This document shows, in pieces, positions 11,259-24,000 of a DNA stretch of 64,000 bases. Origin of the DNA: Desmodesmus armatus. Its lineage: Eukaryota > Chlorophyta > Chlorophyceae > Sphaeropleales > Scenedesmaceae. Numbering within the stretch: position 1 is the stretch's first letter; each line of letters starts with the position of its first letter. The DNA is taken from assembly GCA_007449985.2 (NCBI GenBank), contig VIIQ02000579.1, forward strand, positions 124,001 through 188,000, in the 5' to 3' direction. The translations under genes and the position numbers were made by a program. The notes beneath the pieces were generated by a model. That model was not told the origin of the DNA and did no database searches. It worked only from the letters and a program-made list of their open reading frames with translations.

Positions 11259-14200
11259 TCACAACACTGCCAGCCGCCGCCGCTGCGGGCGCTGCAGCTG
11301 CATAGCTGTCGCCAGCAGGAGAACCTCTAGCCATCTGCACACTGCTATCCGCTCCCCCCTGCTGCTGCGGCTGCTGCTGATGCTGCTGATGCTGCAACAG
11401 CTGCTCCAGCTGCTGCTGGCTGGCCGGCTGCAGCTGCAGGCCAAACCACCTTCCAACGCCTCTAGCAGAGCATACCTATACTCTGTAATCAAGGGGTCCC
11501 TGACTATGCTGTCAAGCTGCTGCTGCTGCTGCTGCTGCTGTATACCTGCGCTTCGGCTGCTGCAACTGCTACTGCTGCTGCCGGTGCCGGTGCTGATGCT
11601 GCTGCCTGATGGGTGCTGCTGCTGCTGTAGTCGCAATGCTGACTTGACGCTGCCTACGGGCTTGTCGGCTATGCCACAGGGAGTGATCCACTGAAAGGGC
11701 TGAAGGTCTGCAGACAGCAACAGCAGCAGGGGCAAGGAAGAATCACACCGTGTGCCCACGCCCAACTGGCATGTGTCAACTCAGACTGCTTGCAGCAGAT
11801 TGATCTGGCAAGCTGGAACAAGCATGCCCTCATTTGAATGCTTCAATCAAGGTCAGGCTTGGCTGCTATTGGCTCAGACATCGGGGATCATGCGACATGA
11901 ACCCCCCTGGTACCACCACCTCCAAGCCCCACACAATGCACGCACCCAGGTCACCCCACCCACTTGCTGTCCTTCATGTACTACGTCAGCAGCACACTCC
12001 ACACCACAGCTGTTGTCACATTGAGGCCTCAAGCGACAGTGCAACCCTTCTCAACACTACACCACAGCCATACACAACGCACACATCAAGGCACCACACA
12101 CACTTGCTAGCATGCGTGCCCATACTATGTGTACGATACGCCTTTGTGCGCCGCACCCCGCACCTGTTGTTACATTGAGGCTTGGCTGCCACTGGTTCAG
12201 GCCGTCTGAGTCAAGGCTCATGGACAATGCACCCCCATTGTGACGCCACATTCAAGCCAAACACTATGCACACACCAAGGTTACCACCCCACACCGCACC
12301 TGTTGTTACATTGAGAGCAAGACCGTGGTAGGTGACCCACTTGCGTGCCCTCACACCAATAGCTGCCAGCTTGTGCCCGTCCACCCACACCCCCGTCATG
12401 CCCTGAACCCTCTGCCCCTGCAGGCCTGAGGTGTCAGCCAGCGCCCGGATTATGACCTCCTCTAAACCCCGCAGGTACCAGTGCAGGTCCTGGGTGTGGT
12501 GGTTGAGGTTTAGAATGGGGTACATCACCAACTGCAACAGGGGAAGAGCCATGCAGGGTATAGTCAGCTGAGGAGTGGCAGTGACAGCATGGTGGGGGGA
12601 GATGTGTTCAGTTGGCGGTGTACGACCAACTTCGGCAGGGCAGCAGCACGTGTGGGGTCAAATCAACACAGCAGGTGGTGATGACACGGTGATGGGATGG
12701 TGAGAGAAGGAAGTGTAACGGCAGTTGACAAGGCTGCACAACTGCAGCAGGCTCCGAGAGAGGCAGGCAGGGTGGGAGCTGCAGTAAGGGCGTGATGTAG
12801 GTGAGACTCAAGGGGTTTGTGTTGCTGCCCCTAGATCCAAGGACATCACACAAAACAGGACCGCTAGGGCAGCAGCTCTGTGTATCTGTATCGGTCATAT
12901 GGAGTGATGTGTGGCCCGCTGGTATGCACCGGTAAAGCACAGACATGGCCTTCAGCTTTGCCCCCCCCCCCCCTCAAAAGTACTCAGCAGTAGGTGTAGT
13001 GGTGTCTGGTCCCCCCTCACCTGGCCAGGCCCGTGGTAGGTGACCTCCCCCCTTTCAGCACCTTTTCCCTGAACACTCTGCTAGAGCAGGCCAGATCTCA
13101 GTTGCCACCCCCCCCTGAGCTGCCTCCAAACTGTTGTTGCTCCTTTTCAACCCCCCTTCAAGGATACAGGGTGTCCCGGGCTCAGAAAGATGCCATCCTC
13201 ACCTGGCCAGGCCCGTGGTAGGTGACCTCCCCCCCTCGTTCCGTGCGGTACAGCGGGTGTGGCGGGTGCTGCAGGTCAAACTTGACGTGCTCCTCGCTGC
13301 TGCCTGCTCCTAGGGTGTACACGGGGGGATGCTGCAGGCCACAACACAGAAGAGCAGCGGCGGCGGCCCGCAGGTGAGGTCAGTGTTACAAGGGGGCGTG
13401 GATGCTGACTGGCCACACCAGCCAGCAGCTAGGGTACAAAAGAGGTGGGCCATTCCACCGATCCTGACAAGCTGGCATTTGCTGATGGGTTGTGGAGCGA
13501 GTGGTACAGTACCACTGGTACTAGCAGCATAGAGCATGCTGTCAGGGCGCCGCGTGAGCTGTGGCTGGTTTGAACAGTGGTGTCACCACTGTTACACCAT
13601 TGAGTGTGACCATGTCTTGCATGTTTGGTGCTTGCTTCAACTGCAGGCAGAAGTACTGCCAGAGTGCTGCTCAGGCGTGCACTGCACAGCTTGAGTACGG
13701 CACAGAGACGCCTGGCACAGCTCATCAGGCGGCTGGCAGCACCCCCCTACATGCCAGCTATACTTGTATCCTCTCTGCTCAACACACACTCCCTGTGTCT
13801 ACACAGCAGCTACTGCATGAGCACCACTACCCCATCAAACGAGGGTGCAGCTATAGGAGCAGCCCACGCAAACGCAGCAAACCCCAGCAAGATGTGCCTC
13901 AAACATTACACCCCCTAAAGGCTGACCAGAGAGTCCGCACACACCTGCAGTAGGAAGACAGTGTCCCGTGTGTCCTGGGTGCCGTCTGCTGAGCACAGCT
14001 CAGCCACCCGCTGCTTCTGCCAAGACCACGCCTGTGGGCAACCGCAGGTGTGAGGGTGGAGTGGGCCAGGCACGTGTGATGTGTCTCAGCATCTCTCTGC
14101 TGAAGGAGTGTGGATGAGTGTTTGTGGTTGGTGATTGCTGTCTGTTGCTGCAAGGTTGCCAGCTGGTTGCTAAATGGTGAAGATGAGTGAAGCACACAGA

Positions 14201-14452
14201 GGCAGGCTCCTAGTCATTTATTTGCATCAGGTTGTTTTCAATCAGTGATCCCGTACGTTATTCAAAGGAATCATCACCCACTTTGTCATAGGGTATCAGC
14301 TGGTCATGAAAGTCGTACAGGAGTGCGGTGCGCTGCTGCTGGTGCTGTTGTCCTGCAGCTGCTGCTGCTCTGCACACTGGCCTTGGAGCAGGGTGTCTGG
14401 GCGGACTAATGACTCCTGTGCTAGGGTCTGAATGGCTTTGGAGGGCCTGCAT
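11259..14452 (-). CDS. LIP2: Octanoyl-[ACP]:protein N-octanoyltransferase (LipB/LIP2)
   Basis: Transfers octanoyl from acyl-carrier protein to lipoyl domains of 2-oxoacid dehydrogenases and glycine cleavage H protein, the first step of lipoate synthesis in mitochondria or plastids. Exons: 14282-14452, 13945-14031, 13203-13331, 12300-12531 and 11259-11707. Phases 0,0,0,1 close to 355 residues. Exon 1 starts at ATG 14452 and carries [14 protein letters not shown]. The LipB signature [12 protein letters not shown] is at residues 118-129. The catalytic pair is Lys183 ([13 protein letters not shown]) and Cys217 (ITPCGI). A Gln- and Ser-rich insert from CTG repeats follows, and the C-terminal tail is longer than usual (typical family members end soon after the equivalent of [13 protein letters not shown]). 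The N-terminus is too plain to decide the target organelle. The gene is divergent from the thioredoxin-like gene. Confidence 0.92.
12006..12330 (-). repeat. Copies of LIP2 exon 4 donor end in the following intron
   Basis: The exon-4 end, encoding LALNVTT plus its GTGCG donor, is at 12300. Related sequence (tgttgttacattgagg followed by cttggctgccactggttcag) recurs at about 12168-12205 and, more diverged, at about 12006-12040 and 11840-11880. The nearest copy lies about 130 bp away. Confidence 0.65.
13013..13241 (-). repeat. Copy of LIP2 exon 3 donor end (period 182 bp)
   Basis: The last 30 bp or so of exon 3 (EVTYHGPGQ) with its GTGAG donor, at 13200-13238, recurs almost perfectly at 13018-13056 in the downstream intron. 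Using the decoy donor would insert extra sequence. Confidence 0.85.
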
Positions 14453-14824
14453 GTTTGTATCGTGGATTCTTCAAAGTTTGTAGGCCTGCCAGCCTGTCAG
14501 CAGTGCCAGCCTGTCCAGGTCCTGTGGGGCGACGTCAGCACCACAGAAGAACACGTTGGAATCACTATGCAGTTCAACGACTGAAACAAAGAAAGAACAA
14601 ACTGACAACTCTAGGTCTTAGTCTGAGTCAAACACCCACCCACCACGAAGCCATCCGATCTGTTTCTTGTTTGCCTCGGCAACTCCACTTGTCACACGTT
14701 TGTTGTTCGCTTCCTTGCTGAGTTTTTGCCTTTTGCTGTGTGCGTGCATGCACAAGTGGCCCAAACGCTCACTGCCTCATACAACCGAGTTCACTCAGCG
14801 CAAGGCGTCTGAAACGTATTCATC
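14453..14824. promoter_or_regulatory. Shared upstream region of divergent LIP2 and thioredoxin-like genes
   Basis: Only 372 bp separate the two opposed start codons, so both 5' UTRs and promoters must lie here or overlap. No clear TATA box is evident. A bidirectional promoter is an inference from the spacing. Confidence 0.4.
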
Positions 14825-17707
14825 ATGAACATACAAAGGTCCTCTCGTGGAGCTCTCAGCTGCGAAGCTCGCCACCCAAAAGCTCACCACACAAGAGTCC
14901 CAAGACACGCACCTGGCAAGAACAACGCCATCAAAAAGAAGCGGGGTGCGTTCACATATCAGCCGTTTGGTTTGCTTCGTCTTGCGCTTGGCTGTGTGCT
15001 CTTAGCTGTCCTTTCCCTCTCAACATACCGAAACCACCTACAACTGTCTGAGGTGTCCCGTCCACTCACGGCCAAAGGACCTCCCCTTCCTACTGCTGTC
15101 CTGACACATCATGTTGCTGTTGCTTCTGCAGACATCTCAACAAGCTTCAGGAAGGGGTGCATCCCACGCCCTCTGCAAAACACCACCCACACATCACAGG
15201 AGGAGGAGCCCATCATAGGCATCCCTACTCCTGCAGGGCCCCTGCCCGCAGGCACCCCAGACACAGCACAGTCCTTCCTGCAGCCCCTCAGCCAAGCAGC
15301 AGCCAGCACAGGCCTGTCCCTGGGCGAGCCCTGCAGGACTGGCAGCAGGGCCAGCACAGAGCCCGTGATCGCAGCTGCTGCAGCAGCAGCCGCAGCCATC
15401 GCGTTACCTGTGCTGAGTTCGCAGGACTTGGGTCTTTCACTGGACGATGACCCTTCATCCAGCTCAGGAAGTGATGATGGTGCAGACGGGCTCTGGGCAG
15501 AGGACCCCTTGGCATCTTTTGACAGGGTTCTGGACGGCTTGCTGCTGGCTCCCGCCCTGCCACAGACATACAGCACCCCCAGCACAGGCACCCCCAGCAC
15601 TAGCACAAGCAGCAGCAGCACCCTCAACCTCAACAGCCTGCTTGCAGAGCTGCCATTGCAGCAGGACTTCAGCACAAGCACCACCAGCACCAGCACTGGA
15701 AGCAGCATGACCAAGAAGCGCAGCAAGGGCAGCACAAAGTCTGAGTCAAGCAGCAGGAGGGCATCCAAGCCCTTGCCTGCAGGAGCTGCAGCAGCTGCTG
15801 CTGGTCCTGCAGTTACAGTTGTCCACTGTGAGACAGAGTATGAACGGGAGCTGGCTGCTGCTGCAGCCCTGCAGCAGCTGCTGGTCGTCAAGGTGGAGAG
15901 CAGCCACCACCTGGTAAGCTCTGAATACGGCTACACGCTATTTACGATGTTGCACAGTACCCGCATGATTTTCGTGCACTGAGTCTGTGGTGTTGGAGGC
16001 TTTTGCTAGTGAGCCAGAGGCTTAGCTTGCATGCCAGCCAGCTCGCACGCTGTGCAGTGCATGTACACTCAAGCTGCTGTGTGGGTGAAATGGTGCAGCG
16101 TTTCTGTGCCTTTGTTTTCCACCCTGAGGCGTCTGATCACTCCTGACTTTGCCTGCTCCTGCACCTGCCTCCTCTCCTGCCCTGGACCTGCAGCTTGGGG
16201 CCGCCCAGCTGGACTCCAGCCTGAGGTTCCAGACACACAACAGCCTGCCTCCCCAGCTGCAGGCCTACATGCCCCACAACGACTACAGCTTCGGCAGCGC
16301 CGGCACAAACAGCAGCAGCAGCAGCCCCAACAATGGCACAGCAGAGGTTCTTGCCAGCATGGGTATCAACCTGGGCATGCCAGCCTCCAGCAACAGCCCC
16401 AACAGCAGCTTATTCGGCGCCAGCAGCAGTACCAGCGGCGAGCTGTTCAGCCCTGTGCATGCATGGTACAAGCAGCTGGCGGCACAGTACGCGCACAGCG
16501 CTGCTGCCGCAGGCCGCACCAGCCCCGTGCGCTTTGTGGCGCTGCAGTGCGACCCTGCGCATGCGGTCGCGAGGCGGCTGGGTGTGTCGTCCCCGCTGGC
16601 TGTTGTGCTGGTGGACCCTGCTAGTGGGCGCAAGCTGCAGGAGGTCTGCGGCACCAAAATCGAGCAGGAGCTGCCCAACGGTGAGACTCCTGCGCCTGGC
16701 TGCTGCTGCTGAAAAGGGCCGATTTTGCAGCAGTCCCCCTGCTCAGCAAGGTTTCAACGCAGCACATTGTCGCTGCCATGCTGTAGTACCCAGCTAACCC
16801 AGTAACTTCCACTTGTACCAGCTCCTGAGCAGCTTGACAAACAAAACCTGCATGTGTTGACACGGTGCGGTTTGGTGCTGTTCACTGACGCGTCCTGCTG
16901 ATGTTTTCCTGGCTGGGTGCTGCTGCTGCAGGCCTGCTGTACTTTGGTGGCAGCGATCCCCAGGGCGTTCGTCCTGCTGAGCAGCTGACCCAAGTCAACA
17001 CAGCCGCTGACCTTGAGGCAGCCAAGTGAGTCACACCGGGGGTGGGTGGGTGGGTGTCTGTGATGTGCAGAGAATGGGCGGGGTGCCAGCGGTGGAGCAC
17101 CAGCACCAGAGGGGACAGTAGTTGTTGGTCAGCAACTGCAACATGGTGCAACATACATCTGCATGATGGGACCTCAAGCCATTTGAGTCCTGCAAGAAAA
17201 CTCAAAAACTTTGCGCAACTACGGAAGCAGTACACTGTACTGATGCTACTAGTATAACTCAGCTAACAGCTCTTTGCTCGAATCAGGGGTTGTTTCTGCC
17301 GCTGCTGTAGGGTCATGGAGCATCTGCTCACTTCACTCAATCAGCTTTCTCACACTGCTGCATATGTGTGTGCTGAATCTTGCCCCTGCAGGTCAGCTGG
17401 GCAGCTGGCAGTCATGGCCTTCCACATCCATGCAGCACCCCCCTGCGTGCGCTCCTACGCACACATGCACGGCGTGGCACAGCAGTACGCCGACACAACA
17501 GCAGCCCCGAGTGTGTCCTTTGGCGTGATGGATGTCGATGTTGCTGCAGAGGGTGCTCAGGTCAGCAGCGCACTGGGCCTGCAGCAGTTCCCGACCTATG
17601 TGATCTACCAGGATGGTCAGGAGGTGGCTCGGCTGAGCTCCTCTCCTGACAGGAGGAAGCTGGGTGAGGTGCTGGCACAGCAGGTTGCATCCGCCAGCAA
17701 GCAGTAG
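14825..17707 (+). CDS. Membrane-anchored protein with two thioredoxin-like domains
   Basis: Exons 14825-15913, 16194-16680, 16932-17025 and 17392-17707. Phases 0,1,2 close to 661 residues. A basic N-terminus (IKKKR) precedes one membrane helix at about residues 49-67 (LLRLALGCVLLAVLSLS). A Ser/Thr/Ala-rich spacer follows. The first thioredoxin-like domain is split by a Ser/Asn-rich insert (about residues 335-540) and contains FVALQCDP and PLAVVLVDPASGRKLQEV. The second (about 545-655) has FHIHAAPPC, FGVMDVD, FPTYVIYQDGQEVARL. The usual WCGPC is replaced by HAAPPC, so only one of the two redox Cys remains in domain 2 and none in domain 1. A scaffold or monothiol role is therefore more likely than disulfide reduction (inference). 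Family-level identity is clear; the specific function is unknown. Confidence 0.75.
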
Positions 17708-20700
17708 GTGTGCTGGCTTTACGGCTCCTGGATGTGGTGGCTGCATGCAGTTGGCACAGCAGATCTGAGATATTTGGCAAGCAAGTGTGCTTGCCTAACA
17801 GCGGCACATATGGTGGCTGCAGTTTGTAGATGCTGGCAAGGAGTGGTTGTGTGAGACCCATGGCTGCACATATGCTGGTTGTGGTGGTGCGCCATGCACA
17901 GCGGCAGCTGCTGTGCTGGCTGGTGACGAGTAGCAGACGGGTGTGGCTGCGGCATTGCTCAGCAGCGTGCAGCACCACTGCAAGCAAGGCGGCAACTTCC
18001 ATTCCTTTGACACGGGTTGGCATGCCAGCTTGGACCTTGCAGTGGTGTCAACAGCAGCAGGAGCGTTCTGAGAGTCTGGGGTTTGGGGATCAGATGATGG
18101 GGCCTGATGGTTGGAGTCTTGGGCCCTTGCTCCATTTGTGATTGGTTACACTGTTTGGATTCCAATACTGATTTAGGGGCGCGTGCCAATGCCTTTTGTG
18201 TTGCGTGCGCAAGGCACCTGTCCCTGCCTTGGTTGCTGTGGGTCGTGTGGAAGCTGCCCTGCTGTGCAGGCAAAGTCGGAGGGGTCTTGATTGTTCATTG
18301 TCTTTTCGTGCTTCACATTGTCGTGTGTGAAGTGCGGCTCTTCGGTGGCGTAGGTCACTTGCCTGGACCAAGTGCATGCTGCAGCCGTGCTGCCAGCCAA
18401 CATTTGCCCCGCTCACCTGTCCCCTTGTACCATTATCACTGCACAGCATTTTCACGGGAGCGTGGTGCCCTTGTGTTGATGAGTGGGTGCGTGGGTGTGG
18501 AACTGAATATCGGGCACAAACTTGTATTAGTGGAGAAGTGGATCCATCTGATGTCTGTCGGAAGGGGGCGTGGTGATAGTCAGCGTCTTCTTTGTGCGCT
18601 TAGGGTTGTGGGAGTTGTCTGCCCTTTCATGGCTAAGTTTGCATGCACCCTTTGAAGCTTTCACACACAGTAAGCGCCCACAGGCTGTTGTGGATGCCAT
18701 ACCCACTGTGGGGCAGACAGTAATAGATGGTGGAACGCTTGTTTTGCTTTCATTGCGGTGGTTGCAGAGGCACGCGCGTGAGTGCACCGCCGTTGTTTAG
18801 GGGTTGCGGCTGTGGCGGCTCGTGCTTGGCTTGCAGCTTGATTGACAGCTTGAGTGTCAGGTGCAGAGGGGAGTGCTGTGCAGCTCTGTGTGCTGAGGTT
18901 GAGGGTTGAAGGGGTCAGCACTTGAGTTGTTGGGGTCAGCCTTTGGCAGGGAGTTGTTGGGGTCGGCCCTCTGGGAGAGTGGGCCAGCGTGCTGGACAGG
19001 GCTGGGTCTGCAGGCACTGCTGCCGGTGCTGTCTTTTGCAGTGTCTTTGTTTGTTTGTTGGCCTGGTCCAAGGTTGATGGTGGTGGATAGGTTTCGCGAG
19101 AGGGTGAGTGGAGGTGCTGGAGTGAGGGAGCACGCCTGTTGTAGAGCGGCTCAAATTGTGTTGTGTTGGGTGGATCTGTTGTGCTGACGATGTCTGTGCT
19201 GACGATGTCTGGATCATGGGTTGGTGTATTACCTGGATATGTGCTTGTCATGCACCTGGGGGCGTGGCGCATGCCTTCAACCAAGTCGGTGGTGCTTTGA
19301 TTCGCGTGGCGCATGCCCTGTGTTGCTGTGGGTTCTCTTCCTGGCCAAGGCCGCATGGCTGCACCGTCCCCAGGGACCTGCCGTTGCTGATGTTCAGTAT
19401 GTACTGGGGCATGCCTCGTCCAGTACGAAGTGCTTCAGTAATGTTCTGTGCATGCACACACCGAGCTTCTTGTCTAGCTTGCTGCGGTCATGCTTGGCTG
19501 CCGACGTGGCTGTCTACACGGCTGTCTGCACTACGTCAGCACACACCAAGGACGAGGCTCCTGTGAGTGTGCAAGACTGAAGCTGTGTGGCATTGTTATC
19601 TGTGGCTGTCACCTGTGGCTGCCTTGTACCATAGCTTGGTTATGATCATAATCCTGTGTTTGGAGCATGTGCAACGGGGCGAGGGGATGGAGTGGCAGGA
19701 ATGCACGCACTGTGCCGATGCGTGTAGGGTTGTCAGCTGTTGGTCAGGTCAGTCAAGTGTGATCTGGAATGAAAATCTGCCAGCATTCAGGGACAGATAC
19801 AGGGAGAGATGCTATGGGTACGTGTGGCCAGGTGTGTATAATCGTGGCATGTGTTGCATCTTTGCTGGCCATTGACTACAGCTAGGTGTACAGACGGTGC
19901 ACTCCTGAGCAGCATTGCCTTGCTGGCGCATGCCGTGTTGCATGTGACAGCTGAGCAAGCAATGAAGGGTGTTTTGATCCCATTAGTACAGGCTTCATGT
20001 GTTATCTGACGGAAGCGCTGCCTACCGGCACCACTTGTCAGTACGTTTGCCACGTGTTTGGTTAAGCAAGCTGCATAGGAATCTGAAGAAAGTGCCATCT
20101 CAGTTTTGTGACGCTTGACTTCTGTAACAATGACCATACAACCCATACCTGCGCAGTCGACTGCATGCTGACAGCTAGGAGACACATACGTGAGCAGTGT
20201 CCGCATGCATTGTGTGCACACACATCAGCGCCTTACAGCATTGACAGCATAAGGAGCCTGCAGGCAGCAATGCTCCTGCCACAAGTCTTCTCCAATGGAT
20301 CGCGGAGGTGCAGGCATGCCTAGGCACCACAGCCAGGGAACAAGAAACTGGTCACCGGCAGTGGCCCCTTGCAAGCACACAAGATACATGCAAGTGAAAT
20401 GTCCCCCAACCTGCTGAGCAGTGCTCGCAATTTGAATGGTGGACAGTTGTACCCACATATGATGATGCACATCATCAGCCTCCTGACCTATCTGGATGCA
20501 TCCTGGCAGCACAGCATGCTGACGACATTGAAGCACAGAAAGACGGCAACAGCAGCAGCACCAAAACACAAGAGCACACACCTCCCCCACTGAGCTGACA
20601 AATAAAGCCAAAGTGATGCAAAAATGCCAACACGATGAAACTAGCTAGAGCCCACACGGGTCACGGAACGGTGCCTGCCCACTATGCAGTTCCCCTTGCT

Positions 20701-21053
20701 GTGGAACTCAGAAGCCTGCCAGTGGCACGCACATGCAAATGTGCAGTACAAGTCCAGTCCAGGACATTTAATGCACTGAATGCAGTGCAGTTGTTGATTG
20801 ACACAAAGCTCATAATGATTGACACAAAGCTCATATGAGCTTCTCAATCTCTGTGCACAGGCGGAACCCCTGGTGTCACGAGACACCACGTCTGCGCAGA
20901 TGGCGTCAGATCCAGCCATACGGCTGTTATGCTGGATGACAGGGCTGCTGCACAGCAGCCACCCCATACTCTGACGAAGAACTTTGCATTGCTAAGTATT
21001 GAGGCATTGGAGAAAGTCATTTTGCAGTGAAGTGCATGCCGCAAGTGACAGCA
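17708..21053. other. 3.3 kb convergent intergenic region, no gene seen
   Basis: This lies between the 3' ends of the thioredoxin-like and GH5 genes. Open frames here are short, lack family features and do not form phased exons. It holds two small tandem repeats: a 32-bp-type repeat around 18915-18980 (gagttgttggggtc) and a 19-bp unit repeated at 20796-20814 and 20817-20835. I see no transposase, reverse transcriptase or tRNA. Confidence 0.55.
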
Positions 21054-24000
21054 TCATTGGCGCCACTCGACTGTGGCACAGAAGCCTGGATATGCTTTGC
21101 AGTACCACGGCATGAGGTCATACTCCCGCATTAGGAGGCGCACTTTGGTCCACTGCACTTCCCGCCAGGTGGTGATAGGTCCTACAATGCCCTGAGTGTC
21201 ACCTGCAAACGGCCAACAGCAACACCAATTTGAAGTGCCGTGGTGTGATTTGACGCATGGACTGCTAGAAAGCGAACGGCCATCCCAGCAAGAAACTTGA
21301 CAGGTCACACTGATACAACAGAACGTTTGCAATCCTGCCAGGTACTGTGACATGGATGTGGCTCTGACAATGACATCCAAGGGTGCTTGTAGCTACAAGC
21401 TTGTTGCCTATAGGCCAACACCCCAAAACCCTGGCAGCCACCTAGTACACACCTGAATTGGCATTCCAAGCCCAAAACAGCCACGATAACGGTACCCCTG
21501 CCTTGGCCGTCAGATTCCTGAGGTAGGCAGCAAGATTGGCCAGCCATACTTGGTCATCGGCAGTGAAGCTGGTCGTATCTTTGTTGGCTTTGGACCCATC
21601 TCCGTAGTCATGTGCACCAAACTCACCAATGATCACAGGTATCCGTGGCAGTGGCAAGCCCTGCAGATAGACAGGCCGGCAGGCAGGGGAATATCAACGT
21701 TGTCAAACAGCCTGTGCATCGTGCATATGGCTCACAGTGTGGGCTATCATGGTGACATGCGGGCAGAACATTTTGACAAAGCAGTCATCATGCTGCAACA
21801 AGCAATCACCTCCCATAGCAGTCAGTGCTAGCCATGGAACTTGTCAGCGCAGGGGTGTCACCTGAGATGTGGTGTCAAGGCCCTGCATTTTGAGGCCCCA
21901 GCTTAGGTCCCAACGACGGCCGCTTTCTTCTGCTGTCTCCTTGGGATTCCTTGTTATGCTTGTTGGATACATGTGTGGGGCCAATACAAACCCTGGCCCC
22001 GGCAGCTGCAGGGCATCACGGCACACCACGCATGCTGTTACCCCGTGTCACAGGATTTGGAACGATTTCAGGACATGAAACATGTTGGTGTTGAAGCAAG
22101 CAGGCCATGGAGTTATGCTGGCCCTTGGCAAGGGCCAGCATATCTCCAGCTGCACGCCCGCTTTGCTGGATTGACACGCCCACGGCCATCGGCACAGGGA
22201 CCAAATCGCACCTGATGTACCGACAACATTGATGGCTGGTGGCAGCAATGAAGGGCACATGCTTGGCACCACAACTTGAAAGTAGGGTTCAGGTATGGCC
22301 TGCTGCTCACCTTGGAGGCAACTGTAGTCAGCAGGGTGCTGGGATCGGTCATGTTCAGTTCTTGCACCACTTCTCTGTTAGTCACAAAGCCATCTCCCCA
22401 GCTCCTGCAAGCATGCAACCACATGTGTCTCAGACAAACTTTGAAACGTGTGGATCCTGAATGCACAGCAGCCACGTGGCTACACAGCCACACAGCCAGT
22501 GCTTCCGAACCGAGGTTACGGTAACCTATGGTAGCACGTAGTTGAAAACGCACATGACCATTGTGGTAGGTAAACTGGGCAGGCAGAATCCGTGATGCCG
22601 ATGCCGCCAGGATATTCAAGTGGCTGCATCCAGAGTGGCTCCATGCTGGTCGACAAAGCACTCGCTGCTCACATTGATTTGTAGGTACCCCCGCCGCACT
22701 TCTCCTTGCCCGAGTTTTGCCCCAACCCATTGAGAATGATGGGCACGCTGTTGTCAACCTCCCAAATGGCTGAAGATGCCAGTCCGAAGGACTGGAGGAT
22801 AGGTGCACACTTGCGGGTTTTGGCCCAGGGACTCTGGCAGGAGTTGTCCCACTGACAGGACCAGCGGCTAGAAGCAGTGAAGCAGACGTCGAACACGCAA
22901 AAGTTGGGTGAGCAGGAGGCAGACACAGGAGGCAGGGTTCACAACAGTGTTCATGGTGCCGGTTGCTGATCAGCGTGCAGTGTGGAGCATGGCCATGATG
23001 GAGTCCGCAGGGACTGCTGTGTGTGGGAATTTCTAGCAATGCGCCACAGTGCTGCAGGCATTAGATGAACATGTCACCACCACAGGAATCATAAACACAC
23101 TTCTGAACAGTTCAGCCCGACGAAGTCCTCAGGACAGTGTTGAGCGTTGCATTACCTCACGTGCAGCTGTCCACTTTCGCGTCTTGAACAGCTGACGGTT
23201 GCTGAACAGCTCATGAGTGTCCTCACCTGGGTTCGTTCACAAGGTCAGGCATCACACGCCCGGACAGATTTTCCTTGTATCCTGGGAGCTCAGTCACCAT
23301 GCGCCACAGGTTGCGCCAATTTTCAGCCAGCAGGCTGGGTTCTGTCAGGTTGGGTTCATCATACCTTGCTGATTGGAAGTCCAGCAGCACATAGAAGCCC
23401 TGACTGACAAAGTAGCTTATCTGCCACAAGAACCTGCAGGTGCAGACACAAACCACAGTTATGGGCAACTGAGCAATCTGCCATAACCCTTCATGCACTA
23501 AACAGTCACCATAATTTGCTCGTGTGACCTTCATCCATGAAGCGGTGATGTCTGCCATCCCCGTCAAGACATGACGCCTCTCACCTGTGAACGGCTGAAA
23601 CCCCAGCTCCCTGAGGCAGGTAGTAGTTGCACATAGTCAGGTGCAAGGAGCCGTTGCCCTCTGCAGCACCAGGCCCAGTGTAGCCTGGTACAAAGGGGTG
23701 CGACCACTGCATATTGTCACACTCAGGGTTGCCAGAAGGAGGAGGCGGGTGTGGCATGCCAGTATAAGGGGGCAGGTCAGCCATGACCTGCTCCTGCAGC
23801 TCCATTGAATTGTTGGCTGAGTTGTCGGTTGCATTCAAGGCCAAGGTGTTGTTCATGGATGCTGCAGCACTGGTGCTGACTATTACAGATTCGTTTGGGC
23901 CTGAAGTTGTATTCACAGCGACGTTGGCTGTAGCATTTAGACTGGCGGATGGAGTCTGCAGCCACTCCAGCAGCTTGGGGTCCAATGTTCTGGCGCCGAT

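Noticed and set aside
18661..19356. 231-codon minus-strand Thr/Pro-rich ORF
   Set aside because: Composition reflects GT-rich DNA on the plus strand; no family motif and no phased exon partners.
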